Shown: one piece after another, positions 18,062 through 28,304 of the stretch
Numbering within the stretch: position 1 is the stretch's first letter
How the letters are laid out: every line of letters starts with the position of its first letter
Assembly: GCF_031886125.1 (NCBI RefSeq)
Contig: NZ_CP119391.1
Location: 1,798,001 to 1,862,000, forward strand
Source: Halomonas piscis
GTDB lineage: Bacteria; Pseudomonadota; Gammaproteobacteria; Pseudomonadales; Halomonadaceae
Reading direction: 5' to 3'
Length of the DNA stretch: 64,000 nt
The notes under the pieces: generated by a model
The model's database searches: none
The model's input: the letters and a program-made list of their open reading frames with translations, nothing else
What the model was told of the DNA's origin: nothing
Translations under genes and position numbers: made by a program

Positions 18062-18754
18062 TTAACGGGCGGAGGCGTCACCGCGCCCTTGCAGATTGCG
18101 ATGCAGTATGGCGTAGAACTCTTCGGCAAAGTCTTCATAGCGGCCGAGCAGGCTCGTGGCCTGGCTTGCCAGGCGGTTATAGAAGATAACCGCCGGAATC
18201 GCTGCCAGCAGCCCCATGGCGGTGGCGATCAGCGCCTCGGCGATCCAGGGCGCGACGGTGGCCAGGGTCGCCTGCTGGGACATGGAGAGCGACTGGAACG
18301 AGCCCATGATGCCCCACACGGTGCCGAACAGGCCGACGTAGGGGCTTGCCGAAGCCACCGTGGCAAGAAAGACCAGGTGGCGGTTCAGGCGCTCTTCTTC
18401 CCGGGACCAGGCCACGCGCATGCTGCGCTGGACACCTTCGAGCACGGTGTCGGCGCGGGGCGTCTTGGGCGCCAGGCGGTGAAACTCGCGAAATCCGGCC
18501 TGGAAGATGTGCTCGCCGCCCTGGCGGGCGTCGTCGGCCGGAATCTCGCCGTACAGCTCGTTGAGGTCGACGCCGGACCAGAAGGTATTTTCGAAGCTTT
18601 CATGAGCCTTGGCCGCGCGGCGCAGGGCAAAGCTGCGCTGGAAAATCACCACCCAGGAGGCCAGCGATGCCGCAATCAGCAGCAGCATGACGAGCTGTAC
18701 CACCAGGCTTGCGTTGGCAATCAGGTGGGGGATGGACAGGGTCGTTTCGTTCAC
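18062..18754 (-). CDS. tolQ: Protein TolQ (ExbB/MotA family)
   Basis: Three-helix inner-membrane motor protein, 230 aa when started at the GTG at 18754. That start has AGAGGACGACC upstream and yields the family-typical start before LSIPHLIANASLVVQLVMLLL. The open frame extends 24 codons further, but that part does not resemble TolQ. Membrane segments are at about 14-35, 130-155 and 165-195, with the conserved VASASPYVGLFGTVWGIM and APWIAEALIATAMGLLAAIPAV blocks. It is the first tol gene after ybgC, with a 127-bp gap that may hold a promoter. Confidence 0.93.
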   Translation of the reverse strand: MNETTLSIPHLIANASLVVQLVMLLLIAASLASWVVIFQRSFALRRAAKAHESFENTFWSGVDLNELYGEIPADDARQGGEHIFQAGFREFHRLAPKTPRADTVLEGVQRSMRVAWSREEERLNRHLVFLATVASASPYVGLFGTVWGIMGSFQSLSMSQQATLATVAPWIAEALIATAMGLLAAIPAVIFYNRLASQATSLLGRYEDFAEEFYAILHRNLQGRGDASAR

Positions 18755-18881
18755 GGTCGTCCTCTTTCCAGGGGGTGTTGAACAGGATGCCCGCTTGGTC
18801 CGGCATTGGCCCGACTGTCCAGGCAAAACGTCACGAGTTTAAACGCTGACGCCGGCAAAAACGCCGGTGCAGGCGATATTT

Positions 18882-19298
18882 TCATGTTGCTTGCGCAATC
18901 CCGGCCAGGGCCTGGGGCCAGGCGCGAGGGCGCAGCCGGCGCGCGTCCAGGCAGGCGATCTCGACGTTGGCGCGGCACAGCCGCGTGTCTTCGTGCCAGA
19001 CCTCCTGAGCAAACGTCATGCGGCAGCGGCTCTGCGCCGCCACGCCGGCGGTAACCGTCAGGGCATCGTCAAGCCTTGCCGGGCGGGCATAGTGGCAGTC
19101 CAGCCGGTAGACCACCAGCTGAATCTGCTCGGCCAGCAGGGACGCCTGGGTAAAGCCGCGCTCGCGCAGCCACTCGCTGCGGGCGCGCTCCATGAACTTT
19201 AGATAGTTGACGTAATAGACAATGCCGCCGGCGTCGGTGTCTTCGATGTAGACGCGCACCGGCAGGGAAAAGACATCGGCGGGTGCGGCCCGGCTCAT
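18882..19298 (-). CDS. ybgC: Tol-Pal-associated acyl-CoA thioesterase YbgC
   Basis: Hot-dog fold thioesterase of 138 aa. The signature [25 protein letters not shown] contains the catalytic Asp, and the protein is the usual length. The start ATG overlaps the ruvB stop (ATGA) with GGGAGG upstream, so it is coupled to ruvB. It normally heads the tol operon; here it bridges the ruv and tol groups. Confidence 0.93.
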   Translation of the reverse strand: MSRAAPADVFSLPVRVYIEDTDAGGIVYYVNYLKFMERARSEWLRERGFTQASLLAEQIQLVVYRLDCHYARPARLDDALTVTAGVAAQSRCRMTFAQEVWHEDTRLCRANVEIACLDARRLRPRAWPQALAGIAQAT

Positions 19299-20332
19299 GG
19301 GCGTACCTCCCCGGCGGCTTCCGCGGCGTTTTCGTGGGGCACGCGGCCGAAGTGCGTCCAGGCCTGGCGAGTAACCACTCGCCCGCGGGGCGTGCGCATC
19401 ATCAGCCCCTGCTGGATCAGGTAGGGCTCGATAACGTCCTCGATGGTGTCGCGCTCCTCGCCGATGGCCGCCGCGAGCGAGTCCACCCCCACCGGGCCGC
19501 CGTCGAACTTGTCCATCATGGCCAGCAAAAGCCGGCGATCCATGTGGTCAAGGCCGTGGTGGTCGACGTTGAGCATGTTGAGCGCGGCGTCGGCCATGGC
19601 CACGTCGATATGCCCATCGCCCTTGATGTCGGCGTAGTCGCGCACCCGGCGCAGCAGCCGGTTGGCGATGCGCGGCGTGCCCCGGGAGCGCCGGGCGATT
19701 TCGGCCGCGCCGTCGTCGCTTGCGGCAACTTCCAAAAGCCCGGCCGAGCGCGTGACGATGGTGGCGAGCTCCTCCAGGTCATAAAACTCCAGGCGCTGGA
19801 CGATGCCGAAGCGGTCGCGCAAGGGCGAGGTCAAAAGCCCTGCCCGGGTGGTGGCGCCCACCAGGGTGAAGCGCGGCAGATCAAGCTTGATCGAGCGCGC
19901 CGCCGGCCCCTCGCCGATCATGATGTCCAGCTGGAAATCCTCCATGGCCGGGTAAAGCACTTCTTCGACCACCGGCGAAAGGCGATGGATTTCGTCGATG
20001 AAGAGCACGTCGCCGGGCTCGAGGTTGGTGAGTATCGCCGCCAGATCGCCGGCGCGCTCCAGCACCGGCCCGGACGTCGACTTGAGCCCTACGCCCATCT
20101 CCGCGGCGATGATGTTGGCAAGGGTTGTCTTGCCCAGCCCCGGCGGGCCGAACACCAGCGTGTGGTCCAGACTTTCCTCGCGCAGGCGGGCCGCGCCGAT
20201 GAAAATTTCCAGCTGTTCGCGCACCCGGGGCTGGCCAACGTAGTCGACAAGACGTTTGGGGCGAATGGCATAGTCGATCCTGACTTCGCCCTGCTCCGGT
20301 TCAGCGGCAATCAGCCGGTCGTGCTCGATCAT
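19295..20332 (-). CDS. ruvB: Holliday junction branch-migration DNA helicase RuvB
   Basis: AAA+ motor (345 aa) that drives Holliday-junction branch migration with RuvA. Walker A GPPGLGKT is at 62-69, Walker B FIDEIHRL follows, then the sensor [10 protein letters not shown] and the winged-helix end ([18 protein letters not shown]). It is 45 bp downstream of ruvA and overlaps ybgC by four bases. Confidence 0.97.
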   Translation of the reverse strand: MIEHDRLIAAEPEQGEVRIDYAIRPKRLVDYVGQPRVREQLEIFIGAARLREESLDHTLVFGPPGLGKTTLANIIAAEMGVGLKSTSGPVLERAGDLAAILTNLEPGDVLFIDEIHRLSPVVEEVLYPAMEDFQLDIMIGEGPAARSIKLDLPRFTLVGATTRAGLLTSPLRDRFGIVQRLEFYDLEELATIVTRSAGLLEVAASDDGAAEIARRSRGTPRIANRLLRRVRDYADIKGDGHIDVAMADAALNMLNVDHHGLDHMDRRLLLAMMDKFDGGPVGVDSLAAAIGEERDTIEDVIEPYLIQQGLMMRTPRGRVVTRQAWTHFGRVPHENAAEAAGEVRP

Positions 20333-20377
20333 AAAAACGCTCTTGTCATGAAAGGTTCAGCTCGGGAAGCTATCCCC

Positions 20378-20977
20378 CTAGCGGCCCATCCGCCGGGTCA
20401 GCGCCGTTTTGATCAGCGCTTCGGTGGTGTCGCTACGGTCCAGGTCGGCGAGCATTTTCGCCGCTTCCGTGGGCTTGTAGCCCAGGCTGGTGAGGGCTGC
20501 CTCGGCCTCGGCGATGTTGTCCCGAAAAGGCTCGGCGGCGGCTTCCAGCGGCAGCGGCGTTTCGTCCTGCTGCCACTCGGGGAAACGATCGCGCATTTCG
20601 ATGATCAGCCGCTCGGCGGTTTTCTTGCCCACCCCGGGCAGCTTGGTCAGCGCCTTGGTGTCATCATCGTGGACGCAGCGCATGAAGGCGTCTTCGTCCA
20701 TTCCCGAAAGTATCGCCAGCGCAAGCTTGGGGCCCACGCCGTTGACCTTGATCAGCGCACGAAACAGCGCCCGCTCGCGCTCGCGGACAAAGCCGTAGAG
20801 CAGGTGGGCATCGTCGCGCACGGTCAGGTGCGTATACAGCACGGCGGTCTCGCCCACCGCGGGCAGCGCCACCAGCGTGGTCATTGACGCTTCAATTTCG
20901 TAGCCAACGCCGCTCACGTCAAGCAATAGCCAGGGCGGCTTTTTTTCCTGCAGCTGCCCGGTCAAACGTCCGATCAT
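20378..20977 (-). CDS. ruvA: Holliday junction branch-migration protein RuvA
   Basis: Tetrameric junction-binding protein (199 aa). It has an N-terminal OB fold starting MIGRLTGQL, tandem helix-hairpin-helix motifs (KVNGVGPKLALAIL and KLPGVGKKTAERLIIEMR) and a C-terminal RuvB-binding helical domain (ALTSLGYKPTEAAKML). It follows ruvC after 124 bp that contain a promoter-like sequence, and precedes ruvB. Confidence 0.97.
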   Translation of the reverse strand: MIGRLTGQLQEKKPPWLLLDVSGVGYEIEASMTTLVALPAVGETAVLYTHLTVRDDAHLLYGFVRERERALFRALIKVNGVGPKLALAILSGMDEDAFMRCVHDDDTKALTKLPGVGKKTAERLIIEMRDRFPEWQQDETPLPLEAAAEPFRDNIAEAEAALTSLGYKPTEAAKMLADLDRSDTTEALIKTALTRRMGR

Positions 20978-21054
20978 GGGGGAGTCCTGTTGTCACCAGT
21001 CTGCCTGCCGCTGGCCAGCGCCGGTCAACGGGCCGGGCGCAGCGAACGCACCTT

Positions 21055-21083
21055 ACTATAATGCCCCTCTGTACGTCTGACCA
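21055..21083 (-). promoter_or_regulatory. Sigma70-type promoter upstream of ruvA
   Basis: In the ruvC-ruvA gap the minus strand reads TGGTCA (21078-21083), a 17-base spacer, then TATAGT (21055-21060). These match the -35 consensus at four of six positions and the -10 at five of six. It would let ruvAB and the downstream tol genes be transcribed independently of ruvC. I looked for a LexA-type CTG-N10-CAG box in the gap and saw none that I trust. Confidence 0.5.
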
Positions 21084-21101
21084 GTGTATGCCGGCCTTCG
21101 C

Positions 21102-21650
21102 CTAGAGCCGCCAGCGGCCGCCGGCCCGGCGGCCGCGCCGGGTACCGGCACCGGGCAGCAGCCCGCTCTGCGCGTAGCCATGGGTCATGGCGATGGCAAG
21201 GGCGTCGGCGGCGTCTTCCTGGGGCGTGGCGGACAGGCGCAGCACCGCGGTGACCATGTGCTGCACCTGGACCTTGTCGGCGCCGCCCCGGCCGGTCACC
21301 GCCTGCTTGACCTGACGGGCGGCGTACTCGGCCACCGCCAGGCCGTGGTTGGCCAGGCTAACCATCGCCGCGCCCCGCGCCTGGCCAAGCTTCAGCGCCG
21401 AATCGGGGTTCTTGGCCAGAAACACTCGCTCAATGGCGGCGCCGTCGGGGCGATACTCCCCCGCCACTTCGGCAAGGCCCGCGTAAATCCGCGCCAGGCG
21501 CTGCTCGAGCTCGCCGCTGCCGGTACGAATGCAGCCGCTGGCCACGTAGCGCGGTTTTCCCTGGACTACCTCAATCACGCCGTAGCCGGTAATCCGCGAG
21601 CCGGGATCCACGCCGAGAATGCGCGTGGCCGTCGGGCTGACCTCTCCCAT
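21102..21650 (-). CDS. ruvC: Crossover junction endodeoxyribonuclease RuvC
   Basis: Holliday-junction resolvase of 182 aa with the RNase-H-like fold. Catalytic Asp15 is in [14 protein letters not shown], an acidic Glu in [22 protein letters not shown], and the C-terminal acidic pair in [17 protein letters not shown] five codons upstream is in frame, but the ATG at 21650 has GGGAG before it. An intrinsic terminator separates it from aspS upstream, so it probably has its own promoter or depends on read-through. Confidence 0.96.
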   Translation of the reverse strand: MGEVSPTATRILGVDPGSRITGYGVIEVVQGKPRYVASGCIRTGSGELEQRLARIYAGLAEVAGEYRPDGAAIERVFLAKNPDSALKLGQARGAAMVSLANHGLAVAEYAARQVKQAVTGRGGADKVQVQHMVTAVLRLSATPQEDAADALAIAMTHGYAQSGLLPGAGTRRGRRAGGRWRL

Positions 21651-21668
21651 GATCGTGCTCCCCAAGAC

Positions 21669-21697
21669 AAAAACACCGACGCCCGAAGGCGCCGGTG
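21669..21697 (-). terminator. Intrinsic terminator after aspS
   Basis: On the minus strand CACCGGCGCC, a TTCG tetraloop and GGCGTCGGTG form a 10-bp stem with one G-U pair, followed directly by TTTTT. It sits between the aspS stop and the ruvC start, so it ends the aspS transcript just before ruvC. Confidence 0.85.
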
Positions 21698-21728
21698 CAG
21701 GCGGTTGGCTGTCGCCATCCGGCGCGAT

Positions 21729-23513
<1,785 letters not shown>

Positions 23514-23640
23514 GTCAAATCCTGTTGTGTTACGTGGCAAATAAACCTGTGGGCACCGGATACCGGCCAGGCGCAAGCGCGCCTCACGCTGGCCTGCCGT
23601 GCAGCCGGCAAGCGGTTCAGCGCCTGTTTTCAAGGCGGGC

Positions 23641-23671
23641 ATTATACCCTTTTGTTACCCTTGGCGAGCAA
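23641..23671 (-). promoter_or_regulatory. Probable aspS promoter
   Basis: A perfect -10 hexamer TATAAT reads on the minus strand at 23641-23646, about 130 bp before the aspS ATG. The best upstream hexamer is TTGCTC at 23666-23671 with a long 19-base spacer, so the -35 is weak. Confidence 0.4.
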
Positions 23672-23719
23672 GGCCGCCGGCATAAAACGCCCGGGGGCAT
23701 CATCCAGGGGAGAAATATC

Positions 23720-24661
23720 ATGACTCATGCCGTCCTGCTGGACGCACAAAGCCTGGGCGAGGCCGTGGATCTCGCGCCGCTGCGCGACCGGGTCGACCGC
23801 CTGACCGTCTATGACCAGAGCAACGCCCAGAACGCCGGCGACAGGCTCGCCGACGCCGACGTGGCCATCGTCAACAAGGTCGTGCTCGACGCCGAGACGC
23901 TCAGCGCCCTGCCCCGGCTCAAGCTGATCTGCGTGCTGGCCACCGGGCTCAACAACATCGCCGTGGACGCCGCCGAGGCCCGGGGCATCGCGGTGAAGAA
24001 CGTCACCGGCTACGGGACCGGCAGCGTCTCCCAGCATGCCATGATGCTGATGCTGGCGCTGGCCAACCGGCTGCCCCGCTATCAGCGCGACGTGGCCGAC
24101 GACCAGTGGCAGCAAAGCGACTTTTTCTGCCTGCAGCACCACCCCACGCTCGAGCTTGCCGGCAAGCACCTGGTCATCGTCGGCCAGGGGGAGCTGGGCA
24201 ACGCCGTGGCCGGCCTCGCCGAAGCCTTCAGCATGCGCACAAGCTTTTGCGCGCGCCCGGGCAACGAGGCCGACGACCCGCGCCCGACGCTTGAGACGCT
24301 GCTGCCCGAGGCCGACGTGCTCAGCCTGCACTGCCCGCTGACCGAAGCCACCCGCCACCTGATCGACCGCGCGGCACTCAAGCGGGCCAGGCCGTCGCTG
24401 TTGCTGATCAACTGCGCCCGTGGCGGCATCATCGACGAGCACGCGGCCCTCGAGGCGCTGCGCGACGGCCGGCTCGGGGGACTGGGCGTTGACACCCTGC
24501 CGCACGAGCCGCCCCGGGACGGCCATGCCCTGCTCGAGGCCCTCGATGAGCCGCTGAACCTGATCGTCACCCCCCATAACGCCTGGATCACCCCGGAGGC
24601 GCGGCAAAAAATCGTGGCGCTGACCGCCGATAACCTCGCCGAGTGGCAGAGCCGGCGCTGA
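23720..24661 (+). CDS. D-2-hydroxyacid dehydrogenase (NAD(P)-dependent)
   Basis: Member of the D-isomer-specific 2-hydroxyacid dehydrogenase family, 313 aa; glycerate/hydroxypyruvate reductase is the closest guess. It has the Rossmann motif GQGELG (about 155-160), catalytic Arg in INCARGGIIDE, Glu in the VDTLPHEPP region and His in VTPHNAW. The N-terminal substrate domain has VLATGLNNI. ATG at 23720 follows GGGGAG. It is divergent from aspS and convergent with an acylphosphatase gene. The substrate cannot be read from the sequence. Confidence 0.87.
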   Translation: MTHAVLLDAQSLGEAVDLAPLRDRVDRLTVYDQSNAQNAGDRLADADVAIVNKVVLDAETLSALPRLKLICVLATGLNNIAVDAAEARGIAVKNVTGYGTGSVSQHAMMLMLALANRLPRYQRDVADDQWQQSDFFCLQHHPTLELAGKHLVIVGQGELGNAVAGLAEAFSMRTSFCARPGNEADDPRPTLETLLPEADVLSLHCPLTEATRHLIDRAALKRARPSLLLINCARGGIIDEHAALEALRDGRLGGLGVDTLPHEPPRDGHALLEALDEPLNLIVTPHNAWITPEARQKIVALTADNLAEWQSRR

Positions 24662-24669
24662 GCCGGCGC

Positions 24670-24951
24670 TCAGCGGGTGGTGAAATCTGCCGGCGTGTGC
24701 CCTTCGCTCGGCATTTCCAGCGGCTCGAGCCCGACGTGAGTCACATGGGCCGCGGGCGGGCCCTGCCATAGCCACTCGCACAGCTCGGCAAGCGCTTCGC
24801 GGCGGCCGTACATCACCACCTCGACGCGGCCGTCGGCCAGGTTCACCGCGTGGCCGGTAATCTGGCGTTTCAGCGCCTGTTCCCGGGCAGCCTGGCGAAA
24901 GCTTACGCCCTGCACCTTGCCGGTTACCATTGCCCTGTAGCACTGCGTCAT
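24670..24951 (-). CDS. Acylphosphatase
   Basis: Small enzyme (93 aa) hydrolysing acyl phosphates. It has the signature GKVQGVSFR with catalytic Arg19 and the second motif HAVNLADGRVEV with catalytic Asn37. The usual GFR of the signature is SFR here, a tolerated change. It lies 8 bp from the convergent dehydrogenase gene and 52 bp downstream of the YihY-family gene. Confidence 0.92.
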   Translation of the reverse strand: MTQCYRAMVTGKVQGVSFRQAAREQALKRQITGHAVNLADGRVEVVMYGRREALAELCEWLWQGPPAAHVTHVGLEPLEMPSEGHTPADFTTR

Positions 24952-25003
24952 GACAGTTCTCCTTTTTCCCCTGAATAAGCGGGATTTCCCTGAATAAGCG
25001 GGA

Positions 25004-25906
25004 TCAGTCCTGCACCAGCTCGCGCTTGACCAGCACGGCGCTGTTGCGCGGTATCAGCGAATGCCCACGGCGCAGCAGCAGCGACCGGGTAAACGCCGCG
25101 CCAAACAAAAGAATGAGCGAAGAGTAATAAACCCACAAAAGAATCATCACCACCGACCCTGCCGCACCATAGGTGGACGCCGTGGCGGTGTACGCCAGAT
25201 ACATCGCGATAACGCTGCGCCCCAGGGTAAACAGGACCGCCGTCACCGCCGCTCCAATGAGGACGTCCTTCCACTTGAGCACCACGTCGGGCAGCACCTT
25301 GAAGATGGTGGCAAACAGCAGGACCACCACCACCAGCGATACCAGCGCTTCGGCCCCCTGGGTCAGCAACGCGGCATAGGGAAACAGGCTGTTGGCCGCG
25401 TGCAGCATGGTGCGCACGATGACGCCCAGCGCCAGCGACACCAGCAGAATAAAACCGATGGAGAGCACCACCGTCAGCGACAGCAGGCGGTTTTTTAAAA
25501 ACACCAGCAGGCTGTTGGACGTCGGCTTGGCCGTCACGCCCCAGATGGTGTTGAGAGAAAACTGCATCTGGGCAAATACCGTCGTGGCCCCCACCAGCAG
25601 CGTGCCGACCCCCAGCAGCGTGGGCAAAATACCGGCTTCCTCGATTCGCGACTGGGCCACGGCCTGCTGGACGGCGTTTGCCGCTTCCTGGCCAAGCGTG
25701 CCCTGAAGCCTGGCCACAATCTGCCCCTGAGCGGCGTCAGCGCCCATTACCACGCCGATAACGGTGACCGCGATAATCACCGTCGGCGCTAGGGAAAACA
25801 GCGTGTAAAATGCCAGAGAACCGGCATAGCTGAAGGCGTTGCGCTCAAGCCATACGCTGACAGCGTCCTGCAACACTCTGAACCAGAATAGAATCGTGTT
25901 TTTCAT
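25004..25906 (-). CDS. YihY/virulence factor BrkB family membrane protein
   Basis: Integral membrane protein of 300 aa with about six hydrophobic segments. The N-terminal RNAFSYAGSLAFYTLFSLAPTVIIAV is the YihY/BrkB (once RNase BN) signature, and TASTYGAAGSVVMILLWVYYSSLILLFGAAFTR is the conserved C-terminal block. The function is unknown in the family; the old RNase BN annotation is wrong. It is divergent from the NadM-type gene across a 219-bp gap. Confidence 0.92.
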   Translation of the reverse strand: MKNTILFWFRVLQDAVSVWLERNAFSYAGSLAFYTLFSLAPTVIIAVTVIGVVMGADAAQGQIVARLQGTLGQEAANAVQQAVAQSRIEEAGILPTLLGVGTLLVGATTVFAQMQFSLNTIWGVTAKPTSNSLLVFLKNRLLSLTVVLSIGFILLVSLALGVIVRTMLHAANSLFPYAALLTQGAEALVSLVVVVLLFATIFKVLPDVVLKWKDVLIGAAVTAVLFTLGRSVIAMYLAYTATASTYGAAGSVVMILLWVYYSSLILLFGAAFTRSLLLRRGHSLIPRNSAVLVKRELVQD

Positions 25907-26125
25907 TATTGACCTTCCCGTGGTGATGAGCTCGCTCTGGGTGGTTGTGGTTCGCGCCGGATGGTCCTGCGGGCGTTTTCAGCATACCTGACCCGGCCGC
26001 GTTTCGCCGAGTGGCTATCGCCCGGGGTTAAGCCGTCAACGGGTCGCCGGGTTACAGGCCCGGCCCCGGCTGCCATAATGAGCGGGTTCGGGCTGCCCTG
26101 CGCCTCAACCGGAAAGGAAATCGAC

Positions 26126-27217
26126 ATGCCTCAAGGACGCTCGGTCGCGACTCGCTTCGACTTTGACTGCCTGGTGTTCATCGGCCGCTTTCAGCCCCCG
26201 CATCTGGGCCACCTCGCGGTGATTCGCGAAGCGCTGAAGCGTGCCCGCCAGGTGATCGTGCTGGTGGGCTCGGCCTGGCAGGCGCGCTCGCTGCGCAACC
26301 CCTGGCGCTTCGACGAGCGCCTGGCCATGCTGCGCTCGGGCTTTGACGCCGCCGACAATCAGCGACTGGAAATCAGCCCGCTGCTGGACGCGCTGTATAA
26401 CGACGACGTCTGGGTGCGCGACGTGCAAAGCCGCGTGCGCGACCTCACCGTTGCGCACAGCGCACGCCTGCCGCGCATTGGCTTGATCGGTGCCAGCCGC
26501 GGCCAGTCGAGCTACTATCTGTCGCTGTTTCCCCAATGGGAGTCGGTCAGCGTGCCGCTGGTAGAAGGTATCTCGGCAAGCCAGATCCGCGAGCGCGTGT
26601 TTCGTTCGCCGGAGTCCTGTGCCGACTACCTGAACACCGGCGCTTTCCACGAGCTGCCGCCGGGCGTGGTGGAGCGCATCGACGCCTTCTGCCGGACGCC
26701 GCCTTACCACAAGCTCATCGAAGAACAGCGCCTGCTGGATCAGTACCGCAAAGCCTGGGCCGATGCCCCCTACCCGCCGATTTTCGTTACCGTGAACGCC
26801 GTGGTGGTGCAGTCAGGCCATATTTTGCTGGTGCGCCGCACGGCGGCACCGGGCAAGGGCCTTTATGCGCTGCCCGGCGGCTTTATCAGCCCCCACGAGC
26901 GTCTTCTGGATGCCTGCCTGCGCGAACTGCGCGAGCGCATTCGCCTCAAGGTGCCCGAGCCCGTGTTAAAGGGCTCACTGCGCGGCCAGCAGCTGTTCGA
27001 CGAGCCTCACCGCAGCTGGCGCGGACGTACCCTGGCCGAAGCCTTCTACTTTGCTCTGCGGCCGGACCAGCAGCTGCCGCGTCTGAAGCCGATAAAAGGG
27101 GGCGACCACGCCCGCTGGGTGGCGCTTGCCGACCTGGAGCCCGAAAGCCTGTTTGAAGATCACTTCTTCATCATCCAGAACTTTCTCGGCCTGCCCACCG
27201 ACTTTGGCAACTATTAA
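26126..27217 (+). CDS. nadM: Bifunctional nicotinamide-nucleotide adenylyltransferase/Nudix hydrolase
   Basis: Two-domain NAD-metabolism protein, 363 aa. The N-terminal adenylyltransferase domain (about 12-185) has GRFQPPHLGH at 20-29 and the C-terminal ISASQIR motif, for making NAD from NMN and ATP. The C-terminal Nudix domain (about 205-360) begins at FVTVNAVVVQSGHILLVRR. Its Nudix box is degenerate: GGFISPHERLLDACLRELRE is followed by R where the family has a second metal-binding Glu. The ATG at 26126 has AAAGGAAA upstream; an earlier ATG 14 codons up is possible. Domain order matches NadM-Nudix of Francisella and cyanobacteria. Confidence 0.9.
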   Translation: MPQGRSVATRFDFDCLVFIGRFQPPHLGHLAVIREALKRARQVIVLVGSAWQARSLRNPWRFDERLAMLRSGFDAADNQRLEISPLLDALYNDDVWVRDVQSRVRDLTVAHSARLPRIGLIGASRGQSSYYLSLFPQWESVSVPLVEGISASQIRERVFRSPESCADYLNTGAFHELPPGVVERIDAFCRTPPYHKLIEEQRLLDQYRKAWADAPYPPIFVTVNAVVVQSGHILLVRRTAAPGKGLYALPGGFISPHERLLDACLRELRERIRLKVPEPVLKGSLRGQQLFDEPHRSWRGRTLAEAFYFALRPDQQLPRLKPIKGGDHARWVALADLEPESLFEDHFFIIQNFLGLPTDFGNY

Positions 27218-27280
27218 AAAAAGCGCCCTCTGAGCGCAGCTGTCTTGCAGGCTTGACGCGGCTGGCCACCAGCCCTGGAC

Positions 27281-28198
27281 TCAGGCCTGGAGAAAGTCCC
27301 GCGGCAGCTCCATCATCTGCCGCCAGAGCTTTTCCACGCCGGGCTTGTGCACCAGCGAGCAGCGGTACAGGCGGATTTCCAGCGGAATGTCCCAGGTCTC
27401 GTCGCCGGCACGTATCAAAGCGCCGTCCCTAAGCTCCTCGCGGATGCAAAAATCGGGGATCCAGGCCATGCCGAAGCCCTGCATCACCATGCCCTTGAGC
27501 CCTTCGGCGATGGCCGTTTCATAGACGGTGCGCAGCCGCAGGCGCAGCGGGTCGTTTTTCAGCAGCATGCGCACGCTACGCCCGAGAAACGCGCCCTGGG
27601 TATAGGTCAAGAAGGGGATCGGCCCGTCGCCGGAGAGCGAATGGCGCGGCGCCCCGCGGCTGTCGGGCAGCGTCACCGGCAGCATCTTGACCTCGCCGAT
27701 GGAAAACGACGGGAACACGGCCTGGTCCAGCTGCATGGTGGCAAAGGGGTCGTAGTAGGCGAGCATCAGATCGCAGTTGCCTTCGCGCAGCACGTGGATG
27801 GCCTCGCCCACGTTCATGGCCATCAGGCGCGTGGGGAGCTCGCCGAGCCCTTTTTGCAGACGAGATATCCACGGCGGGAAAAAGCTAAGCGCCAACGAAT
27901 GGGCGGCGACGATGTCCAGCGCCTCGTTGGCAATGGAAAGGCCGCGCAAATGGCCCAGCGATTCGTTGAGCTGCTCGACCAGGTGGCGCGCCGTCAGCAA
28001 AAACAGCTGCCCTTCGGAGGTCAGCCCGATGGGCGTGGTGGAGCGGTCGACAAGGGTAGCGCCGACGGCGTGCTCGAGCGCGCGGATGCGCCGGCTGAAC
28101 GCCGGCTGGGTCACGTGGCGCTGGCGCGCCGATGCGGAAAAGCTGCGCGTATTGGCCAGGGCAACAAAATCTTCCATCCATTTCGTTTCCAGGTTCAC
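27281..28198 (-). CDS. LysR-family regulator, HypT (YjiE)-like
   Basis: Transcription regulator of 305 aa: N-terminal winged HTH (about 3-62, SASARQRHVTQPAFSRRIRALE) and a periplasmic-binding-like effector domain. The opening NLETKWMEDFVALANTRSFS and the AAHSLALSFFPPWISRL segment closely resemble E. coli HypT, which senses hypochlorite through methionine oxidation. Whether the sensing Met residues are conserved needs an alignment. The start is GTG at 28198 with AGGAG six bases upstream; an earlier TTG has no such site. It is downstream of the cardiolipin synthase gene on the same strand, 106 bp away. Confidence 0.85.
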   Translation of the reverse strand: MNLETKWMEDFVALANTRSFSASARQRHVTQPAFSRRIRALEHAVGATLVDRSTTPIGLTSEGQLFLLTARHLVEQLNESLGHLRGLSIANEALDIVAAHSLALSFFPPWISRLQKGLGELPTRLMAMNVGEAIHVLREGNCDLMLAYYDPFATMQLDQAVFPSFSIGEVKMLPVTLPDSRGAPRHSLSGDGPIPFLTYTQGAFLGRSVRMLLKNDPLRLRLRTVYETAIAEGLKGMVMQGFGMAWIPDFCIREELRDGALIRAGDETWDIPLEIRLYRCSLVHKPGVEKLWRQMMELPRDFLQA

Positions 28199-28304
28199 CC
28201 TCGTCTCCTTTTGCCCCGGCAATATTCCCTGATGGCTGTCGGCTGTCGAACTCTGCCCTACCGGCAGCGGCTTTTGTGATGTCGGTGCTATTTTGCCATG
28301 CAGC

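Noticed and set aside
18842..18875. GCCGGC repeats upstream of tolQ as a terminator
   Set aside because: The possible stem is only about 5 bp and the T run sits in the loop rather than after the stem.
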